Assembly (NCBI GenBank): GCA_030998225.1
Contig: JAPYXD010000553.1
Span: forward strand, 2,604,001 to 2,668,000
DNA: 64,000 bases
Direction of reading: 5' to 3'
Origin: Diplolepis rosae
Taxonomy: Eukaryota; Arthropoda; Insecta; Hymenoptera; Diplolepididae
In this document: positions 32,961-45,261 of the stretch, piece after piece
Layout of the letters: each line of letters opens with the position of its first letter
Numbering within the stretch: position 1 is the first letter of the stretch
Notes under the pieces: generated by a model
What the model saw: the letters and a program-made list of their open reading frames with translations, nothing else
Told to the model about the DNA's origin: nothing
Database searches by the model: none
Translations under genes and position numbers: made by a program

Positions 32961-35900
32961 ATGGAAGATTTAAAAACCAATAGAAACATTAAAGTTTTTA
33001 ATGGCGAAAGGTACAGTGTGTGAAAATTAAGATTACGTATTTTGTTAAATGAACTTGATGTGATTGACATTATCGATAAAGACTTACCTAGTAAGAATGA
33101 TGATAATTTCAAACAGGCTGATCGGATTGCAAAAGGTGTAATAGTTGAATATTTATCGGATTCTTTCATTCACTATACAGACACGGATTTAACAGCGAAA
33201 GAAATTTTACAAAAACTGGATGCAATTTATGAACGTAAAAATTTAGCTATTCAATTAGCACTTCGTAAACAATTACTTCAGTTAAAATTACAAGGAGATA
33301 TGTCATTAGTGAAACATTTTATATGTTTCGTCGATTTGATTTCTGCATTGATTGTAGCTGGTGCTAAATTAGAAGAAACGGATAAAGTGGCTCATTTATT
33401 ATTAACACTTCCTTCATCGCACGATGGTGTTATTACAGCGATTGAAACTTTAACCAATGACACTTTAACTTTGGCTTTTGTGAAAACTAGATTCCTCGAT
33501 CACGAAGTGAAATTGTAAAATAAATGTAACGTTACGAGTGCCAAAATACTAAATGTAAAAGCAGATGATCATAGAATTGAAAGTTCTAAAAACCAATATT
33601 TTCAGAAGAAAAACTTCAAGAGTTTTTATAAGAAGAAAAATTTCAAATCAAAGAAAATCATGTTTCCTGTAAAATGTTACCATTGTGGAAGAAAAGGACA
33701 TCTAAAAAAGGATTGCCATTACTTTAAAAGAAGCTTGCAGAATAATGATGTAAAAAGAAACTTTCAATACATTAATTCAAATAAAACTAATGGAGAAACG
33801 TCAAAAGAAGAAAACAAGGAAATTAGTTTTGCTTTCATGGCTGGTGATTTTCAACTTGACGCGCATGGCGATGAATTGGTATTTATTCTCGATTCCGGAG
33901 CATCGGATCATCTTATAAACAGAGATGATTTATTTGAAAATTACATCGATTTAGAACCGCCAGTAAAAATTTCTGTTACCAAAAATGGAATTTTTGTCAC
34001 TGCTACGAAGATGGGATCTATCAACGTTACGAGTAGCACAGGTGTTCAATGAATTCTCGACAACTGCTGGTGCAACTGTGACCTTCAAACCTCGTGAAGT
34101 CGAGATAAGTAAAAATGGCACAATATTAACATATGGAAAACCATTACATAACTTCATTGTCATAATTTTTAAAATTAATAAAAATAAAGTAAATCGTGAT
34201 TTGCGTGCATTTAATATTGTTAATAATAATTATAAATTATGGCATCAACGTTTAGGTCATATAAGTAAAAATATGTTTTTAGTATTAAAAGGCAAAAAAT
34301 TTATGCGAAGCTTGTATTAATAGACAACAAGCCTGCTTACCGTTTAAAAGGGCAAAAGATAAAAGTAATATAAAGAGACCTTTATTTGTTATACATTCTG
34401 ATGTTTGTGGTTCTTAGACGGATGTACTCACTATTGTGTAACATATTTAATTAAATATAAAGCAAATGTATTTTCTGTTTTTCAAGATTTTGTTGCGAAA
34501 AGTGAAGCTCGATTTAATTTAAAAATTGTTCATTTATATATTGATAACGGTTTAGAATATTTGTCAAATTAAATTAAAAGTTTTTGTGTAAGTAAAGGTA
34601 TAAGTTATCATTTAACAGTACCTATAACGCCGCAATTGAACGGAGTTTCCGAGAGAATGATAAGGACGATTACTGAAAAAGCTCGCGCAATGATATCTGG
34701 CGCGAAGTTAAATAAAATATTTTGGGGGGAAGCTATACTTACTGCTACATTCTTAATCAATTCAACGCCTACGGAAGCTCTAAAAAATGATAAAACACCT
34801 TACGAACTATGGCATGATAAAAAGCCTGAATTAAAATTTTTGGCTCTACAGTTTATGTACATAATAAAGTTCAAAACTCGAAATTTGACGAGAAATCTTG
34901 GAAAGGTATATTAATTTGTCATGTACCAAACGGTTATAAAATATTCGATGTTGAAACAGAAAAATTTATTACGGTAAGAGACGTAATCGTGGACGAAACA
35001 AATTACTTGGAAACAAGGCCTTTATTGAGACTTGAAAGAGTTGAAGAAGAAAGCTCTAAGAATGAAACTGATATGTGCGACGCAGGGTCGAAATCAGTGA
35101 AACGCTTTAAATCTGATAGTGATGAATCAGAAAAGGCGAGAAACGATACATCTGGTAGTGTAAAATCAGATGCGATAAAGTTTCAAAAATCCAGTACAGA
35201 TAAATCGGATATAACAAATTTGCTGAAATATGATAATGATAAATCAGATATCCCTGAAAAGAGGAATGAACAGTCTGTAATTGAAACAGAAAATCAATCA
35301 GAAATAGATAATAAAATTGAACTTAGAAGGAGTGATAGGATAAAACGTCTTCCAGGCGTTTCATACAATGAATATCATTTTGAGAAAGATTTTATTTATT
35401 GTGCGTAATCTCTTGTTTGCAAAATTCCCAAGTCTTATCGTGAAATTCAATTTAGAGAGGATAGGGAAAAATGAAAAAAAGCTATAAAAGATGAAATTAA
35501 TTCTCTTTTGTTAGAAGTGCAACGATTCAGGTATTAAATATGAGGAATGAAAATAAAGATTCGATGTAGGAAACTACAAGCAAAAGGGATTTTGGAATTT
35601 TATTGTAAGGCAGGTCAAAAGACAGTTAGTCCTGTCATGACCATTGACGCGTAAGGTCTATTCTCACTTGCAATTTCTTTGTACTTGAATACGTAAAAGT
35701 TTCTTTTGTATTTCCTTTTATATAAATATATTTAATGTTTATTAAATAGTGGTGTTCTAATTATTCTACTTATTACGTTTTCCTCACTTGATTGATTAGT
35801 GTTTAAATTAAACTATAAAGTGCACTCTGCAACATCTTTTAATTAATAAAACTTTGTCATTGGTTCCGAAACTTAAAGATAAAGATATAGTAGATTGTAA

Positions 35901-37298
35901 ATGGATTTTTACTATTAAAAATTATGAATTTGGAAATCCTTTAAAGTACAAAGCTCGTCCTGTTGCCTGCGGATTCAGTCAAGAATACTTAATTGATTAT
36001 GATGAAACTTTTGCGCCTGTAGCTCGTATTACAAGTTTCAGATTTTTACTTGCTTTTGCAATTCAATTTACTTTATTGGTTCATCACATGGATGTTAAAA
36101 GTGCATTTTTAAACGGTTTATTAATGGAAGAAATTTGCATGAGAGTACCTGAAGGTGTTGCATGTAAAAGAAAGGAAGTTTATAAATTAAATAAAGCGAT
36201 ATACGGTTTAAAACAAGCAGCAAGGTGTTGATTTGAACTTTTTGAAAAAGCATTGATTGAAATTGGATTTCGAAGTTCAGCTGTATATCGTTGTATTTAT
36301 ATTTTAGATAAAGGTAGTATTGAAAAGAATATTTACGCAGTACTCTACTATCTGTTGATGATTTAGTAATAATTACTAAAGATACTGACACAATGAAAAG
36401 TTTTGAAAATTATTTAATGAGAAAATTTAGTATGACAGATTTAGAAGATATAAAACTTTTTCTCGGTACAAAAGTCGAACGAACGTTTGATACAATAACT
36501 TTAGATCAAACTGCTTACATAAAAACAATTTTACAAAAATTTAATATGTCTGATTGTAATGCTGTAAGCACCCCGCTTCTTAGTAAACTTGATTTTATTA
36601 CTTTAAATTCAGATGAGATTTACGATGCACCTTGTCGCAACGTTATAGGCTGATTAATCTATGTTATGTTATGCACAAGGCCCGATTTAAGTACTGCAAT
36701 GAATTTTTTAAGTCGATACACAAACAAAAATAATAAAGAACTTTGACAATGTTTAATGAGGGTACCTAGATATCTTAAAGGTTCTATTGATTTAAAATTG
36801 ACTTTTAAAAGAAATGATTTTAAAGAATTTTTAGTTGGATATGTAGATTCAGATTGGGGTCGTGCTGATGATAATGATAGTAAAAGTACTACTGGTTACT
36901 TATTTAAATTATTTGAAAATAGTACTATTTGCTGGTGTACGATGGAACAAAATTCTGTAGCAGCTTCATCTACTGAAGCTGAATATATGGCATTATATGA
37001 AGCTGTTAGAGAAGCAATGTGGTTAGATTCTTTGGCGTTAACAATTAATATCAATATTAAAAGGCCAATATTAATTTATGAGGATAACAATAGCTGCATA
37101 AGTATTGCAAACAATCCAACTAATCACGAAAAGTCTAAGCACATTAGAATTAAGTATCATTTGTCAAGAGAGCAAATAGAGCAAAACTTCATAAAATTTA
37201 TATATTGTCCTACGGGTAATCAATTGGCAGATGTGTTGACCAAGCCGTTACCAGCAGCACATTTTCTGGCATTGAGAGGCGGCATGAGTTTAAAATAA
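32961..37298 (+). pseudogene. copia Gag-Pol polyprotein, multiply broken
   Basis: Translation would start at ATG 32961. Gag has stops at 33021 (TGA) and 33516 (TAA). A CCHC zinc knuckle lies at 33675-33716 and the protease DSGAS motif at 33891. A frameshift follows near 34045. GAG-pre-integrase (WHQRLGH) is at about 34240. Integrase keeps its aspartates at 34400 and 34543 and the glutamate at 34651, but has deletions near 34310 and 34414 and a stop at 34573. Reverse transcriptase resumes after a solo LTR (35509-35834). It has a TGA at 36229 and a 5-bp insertion at 36349-36353 that breaks the YVDD motif. RNase H (36756-37298, with DSDWG and STEAEYMAL) is largely intact after stops at 36651 and 36744. 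Copia polyproteins package and reverse-transcribe element RNA and integrate the DNA. This copy cannot produce a full product. Confidence 0.96.
35509..35834. mobile_element. Solo LTR nested in copia pol
   Basis: A 326-bp segment interrupts the reverse transcriptase region. It begins TGTTAGAAGTGC and ends GCACTCTGCAACA, giving TG...CA ends with short inverted similarity. The 5-bp word TCTTT stands on both sides (35504-35508 and 35835-35839). Removing the insert and one duplicate rejoins the frame. It contains a TATATAAATATA box-like word and AATAAAG. No internal element remains, so it is a solo LTR left by recombination. Its sequence differs from the host copia LTR. Confidence 0.8.
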
Positions 37299-37489
37299 GA
37301 AGATATAAATTGATATATTTTATGATCACATAATGTTAACATTTTTAGTGTTATAGTCTGATTAGGTTTTACTGGGTTTTCCTAATCCTAGCAACAAATA
37401 TTGGACTATTTGTATCTTGTCCAGAAAGCGCAAGAACGGGAATGATCATGATCAGATTAGGAATTACATATTTTTTTATCATTGATTAA

Positions 37490-37503
37490 TTTTTGAGGGG
37501 GCG
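37490..37503 (+). other. Polypurine tract
   Basis: TTTTGAGGGGGCG immediately precedes the 3' LTR. This is where plus-strand DNA synthesis would be primed. The tract is G-rich and has one C near its end. Confidence 0.8.
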
Positions 37504-37880
37504 TGTTGGAGATTTACATTTCATAAATATTGACGTAATGATACGATCACGTATTGAAGCGTGAACGACGCGTTCTAACGTTTCAAGTGTCTCCATAACA
37601 TTACTCTTTGGCGGCAAAAATGAATCGATGAACGTATTCAAGGAACTATAAAAGTGTTTAGTTCAACTTGATTATCGTATCGCGATAATTATTTTTAAGA
37701 TATATATGAGTAAGGGCTAATGCATAGCCGTCATCTTTCCTGTAATATTTTCTCTTAGTCTCAGCAGGTTACTCGTACAGAAAAGACGTTTCCTTTCTTG
37801 TGCTGTAAATTTAATAAAGTCAAAGTTCATTTTAATCATTGTGTTTTTACTAATAGTATGTTAACCTCCCATTTCCAATA
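37504..37880 (+). repeat. copia 3' LTR
   Basis: A 377-bp LTR nearly identical to 32443-32818, starting TGTTGGAGATTTACATTTCA and ending ATTTCCAATA. One extra T lies in the GTGTTTTTACTA run. The flanking CAAAT is the degraded partner of TAAAT upstream of the 5' LTR. Confidence 0.95.
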
Positions 37881-37946
37881 CAAATAAATATTTCTTTACG
37901 ATGAATATCACAGATAAATAATCAATTCAACGAACTGTCTAGTTAA

Positions 37947-38232
37947 CCCTTTGAGTGCTGAATACTCGCGGCCTGTGCGGTCCGTACGGACGGCGCGCGG
38001 CCAGCGATGATGATCGCTATGGACGGAATACTTTTTTGCTAGACTGAACTCTGTTTATTAACTATTCAAGGTGCAAATAGTAATAAGTTATAATAATCCT
38101 TTTGTACGAGATTAGATGATTAAAGAGCGTTATTTTTTAGTATTAAGACTAAGACAAAACGCATATATGCGTCCTTAGTCCACACTGATAGCTTTTGCCA
38201 GACGCATATATGCGTCCATAGGGCTCAAAGGG
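37947..38232. mobile_element. piggyBac-like MITE
   Basis: CCCTTTGAGTGCTGAA at the left and GGGCTCAAAGGG at the right form inverted ends, with TTAA on both sides (37943-37946, 38233-38236). TTAA targets and CCCTTTG-type ends are characteristic of piggyBac elements. The left interior is strikingly GC-rich (GCGGTCCGTACGGACGGCGC). The right has two ACGCATATATGCGTCC palindromes. No transposase frame, so it is non-autonomous. Confidence 0.88.
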
Positions 38233-38236
38233 TTAA

Positions 38237-40115
38237 ATATTCAACTGTACATTACTCGTGTATTGGTGTATTGGTCAGTTAACCCGACATTTCCTAGTCA
38301 GGATCTGATAAGGTGCTAGTTTGTTCTGCACTACACTCAGATAAATTCCAGATAACATCAGCTAGATAAAACTTGGTTAAAATTGTCGTTGACCAATTTT
38401 GTCTGGTCAGAAACGTAATTTACAATATTATCATGTTACCCAGAAAAACAGGTTGTAGCTACCAGATTCTGTAAATTGCGTCGCCTTTCAGCTTCTACTC
38501 TTTACTTTCTCTTTTATGTTTATCTTTCTTTTCTTTTTCTTAGAGAAAAAGCAGGATGGAAATTGTAAAAAATCAAGGGTAATAATGATGAATACATTGC
38601 TAAGAAATCTGTCCGGACCCTTTCGGGGGTGCGGATATATTTTTATCGCCCGTTACGCGCATAACTCCGGAGTTTAAGAGCGCCATTCTGTTGTCGTGTT
38701 TCGCGCTTAAAAATATTGAAACGTTTCTATTCGCGCCCGATTGTGTGTCCTTCGCGAAAACTCAAGTTTATTCTCCATCACATTAATCAACATAAATAAC
38801 CTATATCCTGGTCTGAATGCGACGTATTTCCAAAGTGTATATATTCTCAAAAAGCTGAAAAAAAATGTGAAAAATTTATTCAATTTTCAATGCCCCCTAA
38901 TCCAGTATATATTTACTTTTTTGACATAAACCATAGGAAAATTTGATTTTTTTCCATGAAGAACAATCATCTGGAATAAAATTTAAATCGGGATTACCCA
39001 TTTCTGAGATACCTTGAAATGTGCGCACCCTTCTTTTTAATTTCTGAAAACTTGTGCTAAATGCTGTTCTGGGCATCTGTTGTAGATTTCTCCTTATTAA
39101 AACGTTCAACACACCCTTCATTCGTGTCTATAATAAATAAAACCTAAAACCGTCTGTTGTAGCATATAATGAGCTAATGTATGAAAATTTGGTGTAATAG
39201 TTCTATAAAATCTGAAACTGGAAGCAATATATAATCTATTGTAGCAGCCTCCATTAAAATGATAACTTATTTTTGAACAAAAATATATTTCTCATATCAT
39301 TATTAAACACTTTATTCACTTTTAAGTACACGCTAACTCACTGACACACACTCACTACATATATAATTGCTTGTTTAAACGGCATTAAAATTATTCTTAA
39401 TCTGTGCAGGATCGAACCCTCCTATTTATAATTAACGTATTAGTAAACTACTGCGCGCTTTAAGGAAAAAAAAGGAAATAGTCGCTATAAGCTACACCAT
39501 TACTACTACTACTGCCGCTTGCACAGTGACGACTACGCAACAAGATTTTAGAGAACCGTTCTTTAAAGTTTATAATATAAAGGATTTGAAAACACTCAAT
39601 ATCTCAAATTTAATTCCAATGAAACTTTTCAACATTCTTTCATGTATGTTTCTCTACAGATTATTGAACTTTTTCAAATCGAGGTTCATTTTAAAAACTA
39701 TAAAACTTTTCTAGAGTATTTCTAAAACTTTTAAGAAGTTTTATAAAATTATGTGCAATGATTGTCTGTATCCGCTAATCTAGAACTATAGTTCTCTAAG
39801 CTTCAAAGAACTTTTTTTTTCGTGTAATATATGATATAAGTGCAAACGAGCGACATTCAACGCAGAGTGTAAAGTTGACATCACTCGCACGTTCTTATCG
39901 TACACAGCTCGCTCTGCTTGCTAGTTTAAATGCATCTGGAGCGCGTGACTCAGTCATTGCGCTTTACGTTTGGAGAAGAAACTTTCTGATTTTATAGCAA
40001 GACATGTTCCTGTACATGTTTTGGATTTTTTATATTGACCCACAGTAATAATTATATGATAATTGCATCGGCATGGGATCAGTTACTTTTTTTCCAAATA
40101 TATAAAATTTCAAAG
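38237..40115. other. Intergenic, GC-richer patch near 38610-38760
   Basis: The 38610-38760 patch (CCCTTTCGGGGGTGCGG, CGCCCGTTACGCGCATAA) stands out in composition but carries no motif I recognise. A possible minus-strand SINE head lies at 39395-39462. The 74-codon minus frame at 38897-39121 and the 62-codon frame at 39526-39714 have no recognisable domain. Confidence 0.4.
39395..39462 (-). repeat. Possible tRNA-derived SINE head
   Basis: On the minus strand, GGTTCGATCC is a perfect polymerase III B box. It is preceded about 35 bp upstream by TAGTTTACTAATACG, a weak A box. GCGCGCAG at the start and CTGCACAG after the B box hint at a tRNA origin, but no full cloverleaf forms. There is no second copy in the window. 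Confidence 0.3.
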
Positions 40116-40158
40116 TGGCAAACGTTTCGGCCACAGATGTGGGCCCTCTTCAGTGCCA
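40116..40158 (-). ncRNA. Hammerhead ribozyme motif 3 (best match)
   Basis: Minus strand, 43 nt: stem I TGGCA, core CTGAAGA (canonical CUGANGA with N = A), stem II GGGCCCACA/TGTGGCC with loop TC, GAAA, one C-G pair in place of stem III, UU, and stem I partner TGCCA. All five stem I pairs form and all core nucleotides are canonical. Penelope-like elements are known to carry hammerheads with very short stem III, and this fits. Flanks show no reading frame, so it is an orphan terminal fragment. Cleavage would be expected after the UU. Confidence 0.75.
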
Positions 40159-42369
40159 GATTTTTTTCAAGAATAAAAACATTAAGGTATCGAGACCGCC
40201 TTAGAAAATAAACCTTAAAAATTAATCATTAATAATTAACCTGAAATGCGTGCAATTTATAAGTTATTTAGTAACCTAAGAGTAATACTAATTTTTGTTT
40301 TTTTGGATTTTTTATTTTATTACTTTAATTAAGTTAGTTGATCATGCATAAAAATTTTGGAAAAAACTCATGAAAAAGTGAAGGCCTGATGTTGGACGAC
40401 CAAAGGAGAGGTGCAGTTTTTTGTATTAAAAAATTAATCCCAGTTGCGCTCGTGAGAGAAGTCTGTTAGACTTAGTTAGTACTGTTAAAAATTTCTGAAT
40501 TTAACTTTCATTACATCTAATCGTAGTAGAAATTATCTTCAATTACGTCTATCAAATTAGAAACAATTTCCTGTAAGAAAATGTCAATATTTTATCACAA
40601 GTTTACTCAAATTCATGATTCATATATATTGAATCCATAATACTTTTACATTTCTTGCTAATTTGAGTTAACACGAAAAATGTAGTAGCCTGAATTTTAG
40701 CATGTGTGACATTGTCGTTATAGTAATTGAAACGGGCAATTCAAGCCCGCACGTATACACACACAAGTGCAATTAGTGAAGGACATTGTGGTTCGTTGAG
40801 GATACAATATGGTCGCGGTTTCTCATTAATATCACATTACGCAGGTTGTAACAATAGAAACACTTACGTAACATTGTGCTGCTTATTTTGTGTTCTGTTA
40901 AAAATGTCTGTATCAAACTCCTATTACATATAATGATTTAAAAAAATATAAACACTTTATTTGAAATTCACATCAATAAAAAGATGAGGGAGCTGTTGTG
41001 CTAAATATTTTATAATTAAAAAAAGTTCGGAAAAATGTTTAACATTTGTCTCGACTATTTGATTATTTAAATTGACCACGGAAAAAATAGATATTCGCTG
41101 ATAGTATATCGACATTACAGTTGAATATATTTGGCACTGAACTTTATGACAGACATTTTGAATAATCAGTTGTAATATCAAACTAATTCTGCTAAAGAAT
41201 TAACTACTAGAGAGTAGTCACTGATTAGATTACTGACGAATATACATTATATGATAAAGTACATTAGAATTATTGTTATACATGTAAAAAGTTTCTTCAT
41301 GAAAAAGTTCCGAAGTTTGTTCCTAAGTCTGTTATACAAGCAAAACTCGTGAAAATTGTAAACTTACTTGAATAGAAATTTAAAGAAGGATTTTAAGAAT
41401 ATCCAGATAATAAAGCATACGATGCGCATTGCCCGCATGTCCAGTGAGACTCGCATGGCATCATTTTGCCTGTATTTTGTGTTGGTCACATAAGTGCAAG
41501 CTTGATGCTCGCACTATTTTGGCATGCGTGTAATCACCATGTGCTGGGAGTACGTAAAGCACAAATTCAGGCACCATGAATACAGTTTAGAATCATGGGA
41601 ACTGCATGGATATGATGACGGCACGCGTGCGGATTATCTAAAATCTCCACGTTTAGAAACTTTCTAACAAGGGGACTTCAGGTGTAGTACTTGTATTAGT
41701 AGGTGTACTAGGGGAGTTCTGTCTGCAGACTCCTGCACCGACATTTATAGTACCTACATACAGGAGCCTTTAATTAGTTTTGTTCCATGTTAAGTCTGGA
41801 AGGTTCTCGAAGGTTGTGACGTCACGCAATACCCTTATTTTAAGGATAAAAGGGAGGGGGAGGTTCGTTATTTATCGATTTCGTTGAAGGATAAATGATT
41901 GAAAAATATTTCTTAGGAATAAGAGCAGGGTGTATGCATATGGCTTTCTTTGTCAATACTTTATAGTAATAAATAAAATATAAAAATATCCTTATATTCG
42001 ACACCATCTGAAGGAAAGTAATTCAGATCAACTCTTTCATGCTTGAAATAAAATAATCACAACCACTCCATCATGAAAAAACCACCCACTCAAGTGCCAT
42101 GATCAGTTATTTTTCATTTGATTCTGAATTTTTTCATTGTAATTATATGAGAAATTTCCCAAGAAACAATCCCAGTTCTGACAAAAACCACCACTTGACG
42201 TAGAAAAACCGCACTACGATGCACAAGGTTAACATTTCACTATTTTTCCATGTAGTGTTCACTAAGAAAAATATCAGAGACTGCTCATCAAGTGATCTAA
42301 GATGGAGTCGTTGGAAAACCACCCTATTTTCACCACCCCCTGACGTGGATGTAGCATGGACTAGCACAT
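40159..42369. other. Intergenic, no gene seen
   Basis: No domain recognised. The 41400-41650 segment is GC-richer, and ATCCAGATAATAAAGCATAC (41400) is weakly mirrored by CGTGCGGATTATCTAAAATC (41625). This could be an eroded TIR element, which I do not call. Confidence 0.45.
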
Positions 42370-42595
42370 ATTTTGCAATTTGAGTCCCCCACATTCGATC
42401 GGACTTTTGTTAATTTTGAAGTTTGACTTCTGATTAAAAATCAGCGACCCGAAAAACTCCCAGACTCCGAGTTTCATGCAAATCAAGTTATATTTTGCGA
42501 TTTCAGTCCGCCTTATTGGATCGGCCATTTTTTATTTTTGAAGTTTGACTTTTAATTCGAAATCAGCATCCCAAAAATATTTCTGATCACGTGAC
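42370..42595 (-). repeat. Two-unit direct repeat, about 122-bp period
   Basis: TTTTGCAATTTGAGTCCCCC with ATCGGACTTTTGTTAATTTT at 42370 is repeated about 122 bp later as TTTTGCGATTTCAGTCCGCC with ATCGGCCATTTTTTATTTTT. Both continue GAAGTTTGACTTYTRATT and AATCAGC. This pattern (cell-like units with GGCCAT and AAATCAGC words) is seen in dispersed insect repeats. It has no coding capacity. Confidence 0.75.
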
Positions 42596-43088
42596 AGTAA
42601 ATTCGAATTTCCTAGTAAAGTGAGGACTTTAGCATGTTTCATTCAGAATGAGATATTGAGAATCAACAACAATTTTCGGCGATGTGTTTGGTGAACTTCA
42701 GTTTGCATCAAGAGCTTGTTTCATGTCTGAGTTACATAAATTTTCCTACTATTCTCCTACCTACGCGCAAAAATAGTAAACTGTCATTGGCAACTTTTAC
42801 TGTTCAATAGTTTAAAAATATATTTTTTATTTGTTTTTGAACACGGAATCTACCATTGCAAGCTCTATAGGTGTTCCGGGATCACCCTGTATACTACTGT
42901 ACGTTACCGGATGACGCAGCTTATGGTTACTCGTTTTCGACACGATTCCCCTTTCTACCCCATACTCTATCCAGGGATGTCACTTTTCAAAAAAATTTAT
43001 TTTTATTCAACCAAAACTTGAAACTTTTTAAAATACATTAAGGTTTATTTGTTATAATTTGATACTGAAGATCAAATCAGCAAATCAC
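42596..43088. other. Intergenic with an orphan CAGGGTG terminus
   Basis: GGTGTTCCGGGATCACCCTGTATA at 42871-42894 is a typical right end of a CAGGGTG-type Tc1/mariner-like element. No left partner is recognisable. The rest is AT-rich. Confidence 0.5.
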
Positions 43089-44100
43089 TTAAGGCTCTAT
43101 CGGCCTTAAGGAACACATTCTCATTATGACGCTCGCGTTTCGCGCTCGATTTTCTGTATACATTTCAGTAACTTTTTAATAAACATATCACATATTTAGG
43201 CTAAAAAATGGAATTTTTCAATAGTGTTTCTTATAATCAAAACATAAAATATACATTCTGTCGAGAAGTGTCTTGATGAGAATTTGTAGACCTCATTTAG
43301 GCAAATAATTTTCCATCTAAACGTTTTTTTTGTATCCCATATATTTTGTCTAAAAAATGGAATTTTTGAATTTTAATCGTATTTTTGGAATTTAAACGAA
43401 AAATATATGTTTTATCAGAAACTGTGTGAGACGAAAATTGTAGATCTTTTTAAAACGAACAACTTTACATTCTTACGTATTTTCGTATTTCACATATTAT
43501 TGTTAAAAAAAATTGAATTTTGGATTTTCAATAGTATTTATTTAAATTAAAAAGGAAATTATGCATCTTAGGAAAAAATGCTGCCATTCAAATTTGTAGA
43601 TCTTAATGTAGAAAATAATTTTGTATGATAACTTTTTTTCATATCTCGTATAATTTAACTGGAAAATGGAATTTTTATATTGACTTTTTTCAAGTTTTAA
43701 CATGCTGTAACATTCCTAATTTTGGTTTAATCAAAGAATGTTATGAAGATAATTTGTAGAGATTTATGAGCACTATCGAGAACCAGCATTAGAATTTTTG
43801 ATTTTTTCAAAAACACAAAAAATGGTGTAGTTTCCTCAATTTTGGTTGGATATGGCTGGTTAACGAACTTGTCCTTACTTTTTCGGCTCCGATAAAGTGT
43901 GCCCAAGCTCAATTCAATCTGATAATTCTATCGAGAGTTATCGAGTATACGACCTACAGACAGACAGACAGACACTTTCGTAAAAACCACTTTTTCTGAC
44001 TCGGAGGGTCTCAAAACGTAAAGATTTGATGAAAATTTCGAAAGTCATTTTTCACATAAAACTAATACCTTCTCACCCACTATGAGAATGTAAAAACGAG
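43089..44100 (+). repeat. TTAAGGCTCTATCGGCC repeat, copy 3
   Basis: It begins TTAAGGCTCTATCGGCCTTA and GGAACACATTCTCATTATGA, with GCTCGCGTTTCGCGCTCG. Three degenerate ~145-bp internal units follow, each with TTTGTAGATCTT, TTTTCGTATYYCATATWTT and AAAAAATGGAATTTTT words. A (CAGA)n run sits at 43957-43973. The end aligns with copy 2 around 9730-9840. A 61-codon minus frame here is an artefact of the repeat. Confidence 0.78.
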
Positions 44101-45261
44101 TGTGATAAAAAATGAATATATATTTGTTTCAAATTCAGTTTTCTGTATTTCTTTTAAGGGAAGTTGTGGAAACAGGAAATAAATATGCATAAAAATGTTT
44201 GAATTATTTTATACTTATCATACACAAACGTTGAACAATTATTTAGGATTTAAAAAAATTTGAGGTTAGAAAAATGTAAGTACACTTAAGACGTAAAACA
44301 TGAAAATTTATTTCAAAGTCTTTTGTCTTACCCAGTTAGCCATTGTAACAAAATGAAATTTAAAAAATCATTTGGAAAGAACCAATCGTAGGCTAGAATC
44401 AAAAGGAATATAACGTGATTGATGTGAGCAACTTTTTAATATGAAATAAAAAGTTCCTAGTTAGATTGAAATATTTCAGCCTTCGCATCCCTAACCCTAC
44501 TGCGTCCATAACTTCCCCTTGCCCTGTTATTCTCTCTTTATTTTACTATTTGCCTGTGCCACATTTGTAGATTTATTTTTATTGATTAATACAATTGGTT
44601 TGAGATTTATTATTTAGATTAACTTTCGTTGTTTAACGAATACAATTAGTTTGTATTTTGTTTTTAAATTAACTTTTATTGTTTGAACAAATAGAAGTAG
44701 TTCAATTTTCAATGTGAACTTCTTTTATTTGAATAAATACCTATATATCCCTATATAAGCGAGGATCATCAGATCATATCTTGAAACGAGGAACCTTCGA
44801 TTGAATTAAGTATTTACGTAGTTGTGACGTAACAATACATTTTGAATTAATCTTTACAATGGTGCAAACAAAAGTGCTTTGTCTTTTTTATATTTTTTGA
44901 AATTAATATTTAAATCGGAGGCTGCACGCTCCTACAGGTATCAAACACCACCTTCTTTCTTTTCTTCTTTGAAATTACTGTTTTTGATGTAAGCCCCTTT
45001 TTCTCATACGGTGTCACAAATACAATATCTGTTCAATTATAGTCTTGATATAAAATGAAGTCTGGCCCGTGGCTTTATTCAATCTCACATTCTAACTCAT
45101 AAAATTAGTTTTTAAATGCTAGTTTTTCTACATACCGGTCTATTTTATATGTAACACCTTAAAACTTGTTCACTTTTGGGCTTGAATCAAGACTTTTTTG
45201 TATGCAGTTTTGAAAAACTGGAATTTATGAGTCCTCAACTTTTGCTGTGCTCCTCATTCGA
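44101..45261. other. Intergenic, possible eroded LTR
   Basis: TTGTAGATTTATTTTTATTG (44564) and GCACGCTCCTACA (44923-44935) with an internal CTATATAAGCGAGGATC resemble LTR ends and a promoter. No target duplication is present, so this is only suggestive. Otherwise nothing recognised. Confidence 0.35.

Larger units (their letters stand above)
32443..37880 (+). mobile_element. Full-length Ty1/copia retrotransposon, inactive
   Basis: A 5.4-kb element with two LTRs (32443-32818 and 37504-37880) bounded by TGTTGG and CCAATA. Flanks TAAAT and CAAAT match at four of five bases, as an eroded target duplication. A primer binding site follows the 5' LTR and a purine tract precedes the 3' LTR. The internal order, Gag, CCHC knuckle, protease, integrase, reverse transcriptase, RNase H, is that of Ty1/copia. 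The coding region is broken by stops, frameshifts, deletions and a nested solo LTR. The LTRs are very similar to each other but not identical, so the insertion is not recent. Confidence 0.96.

Noticed and set aside
41400..41650. GC-richer segment as TIR element
   Set aside because: The opposed GATAAT/ATTATC words are too short and too diverged to define ends.
44564..44935. Possible solo LTR (TGTAG...CTACA with a TATA-like word)
   Set aside because: No target duplication and no second copy in the window. The short end match could be coincidental.
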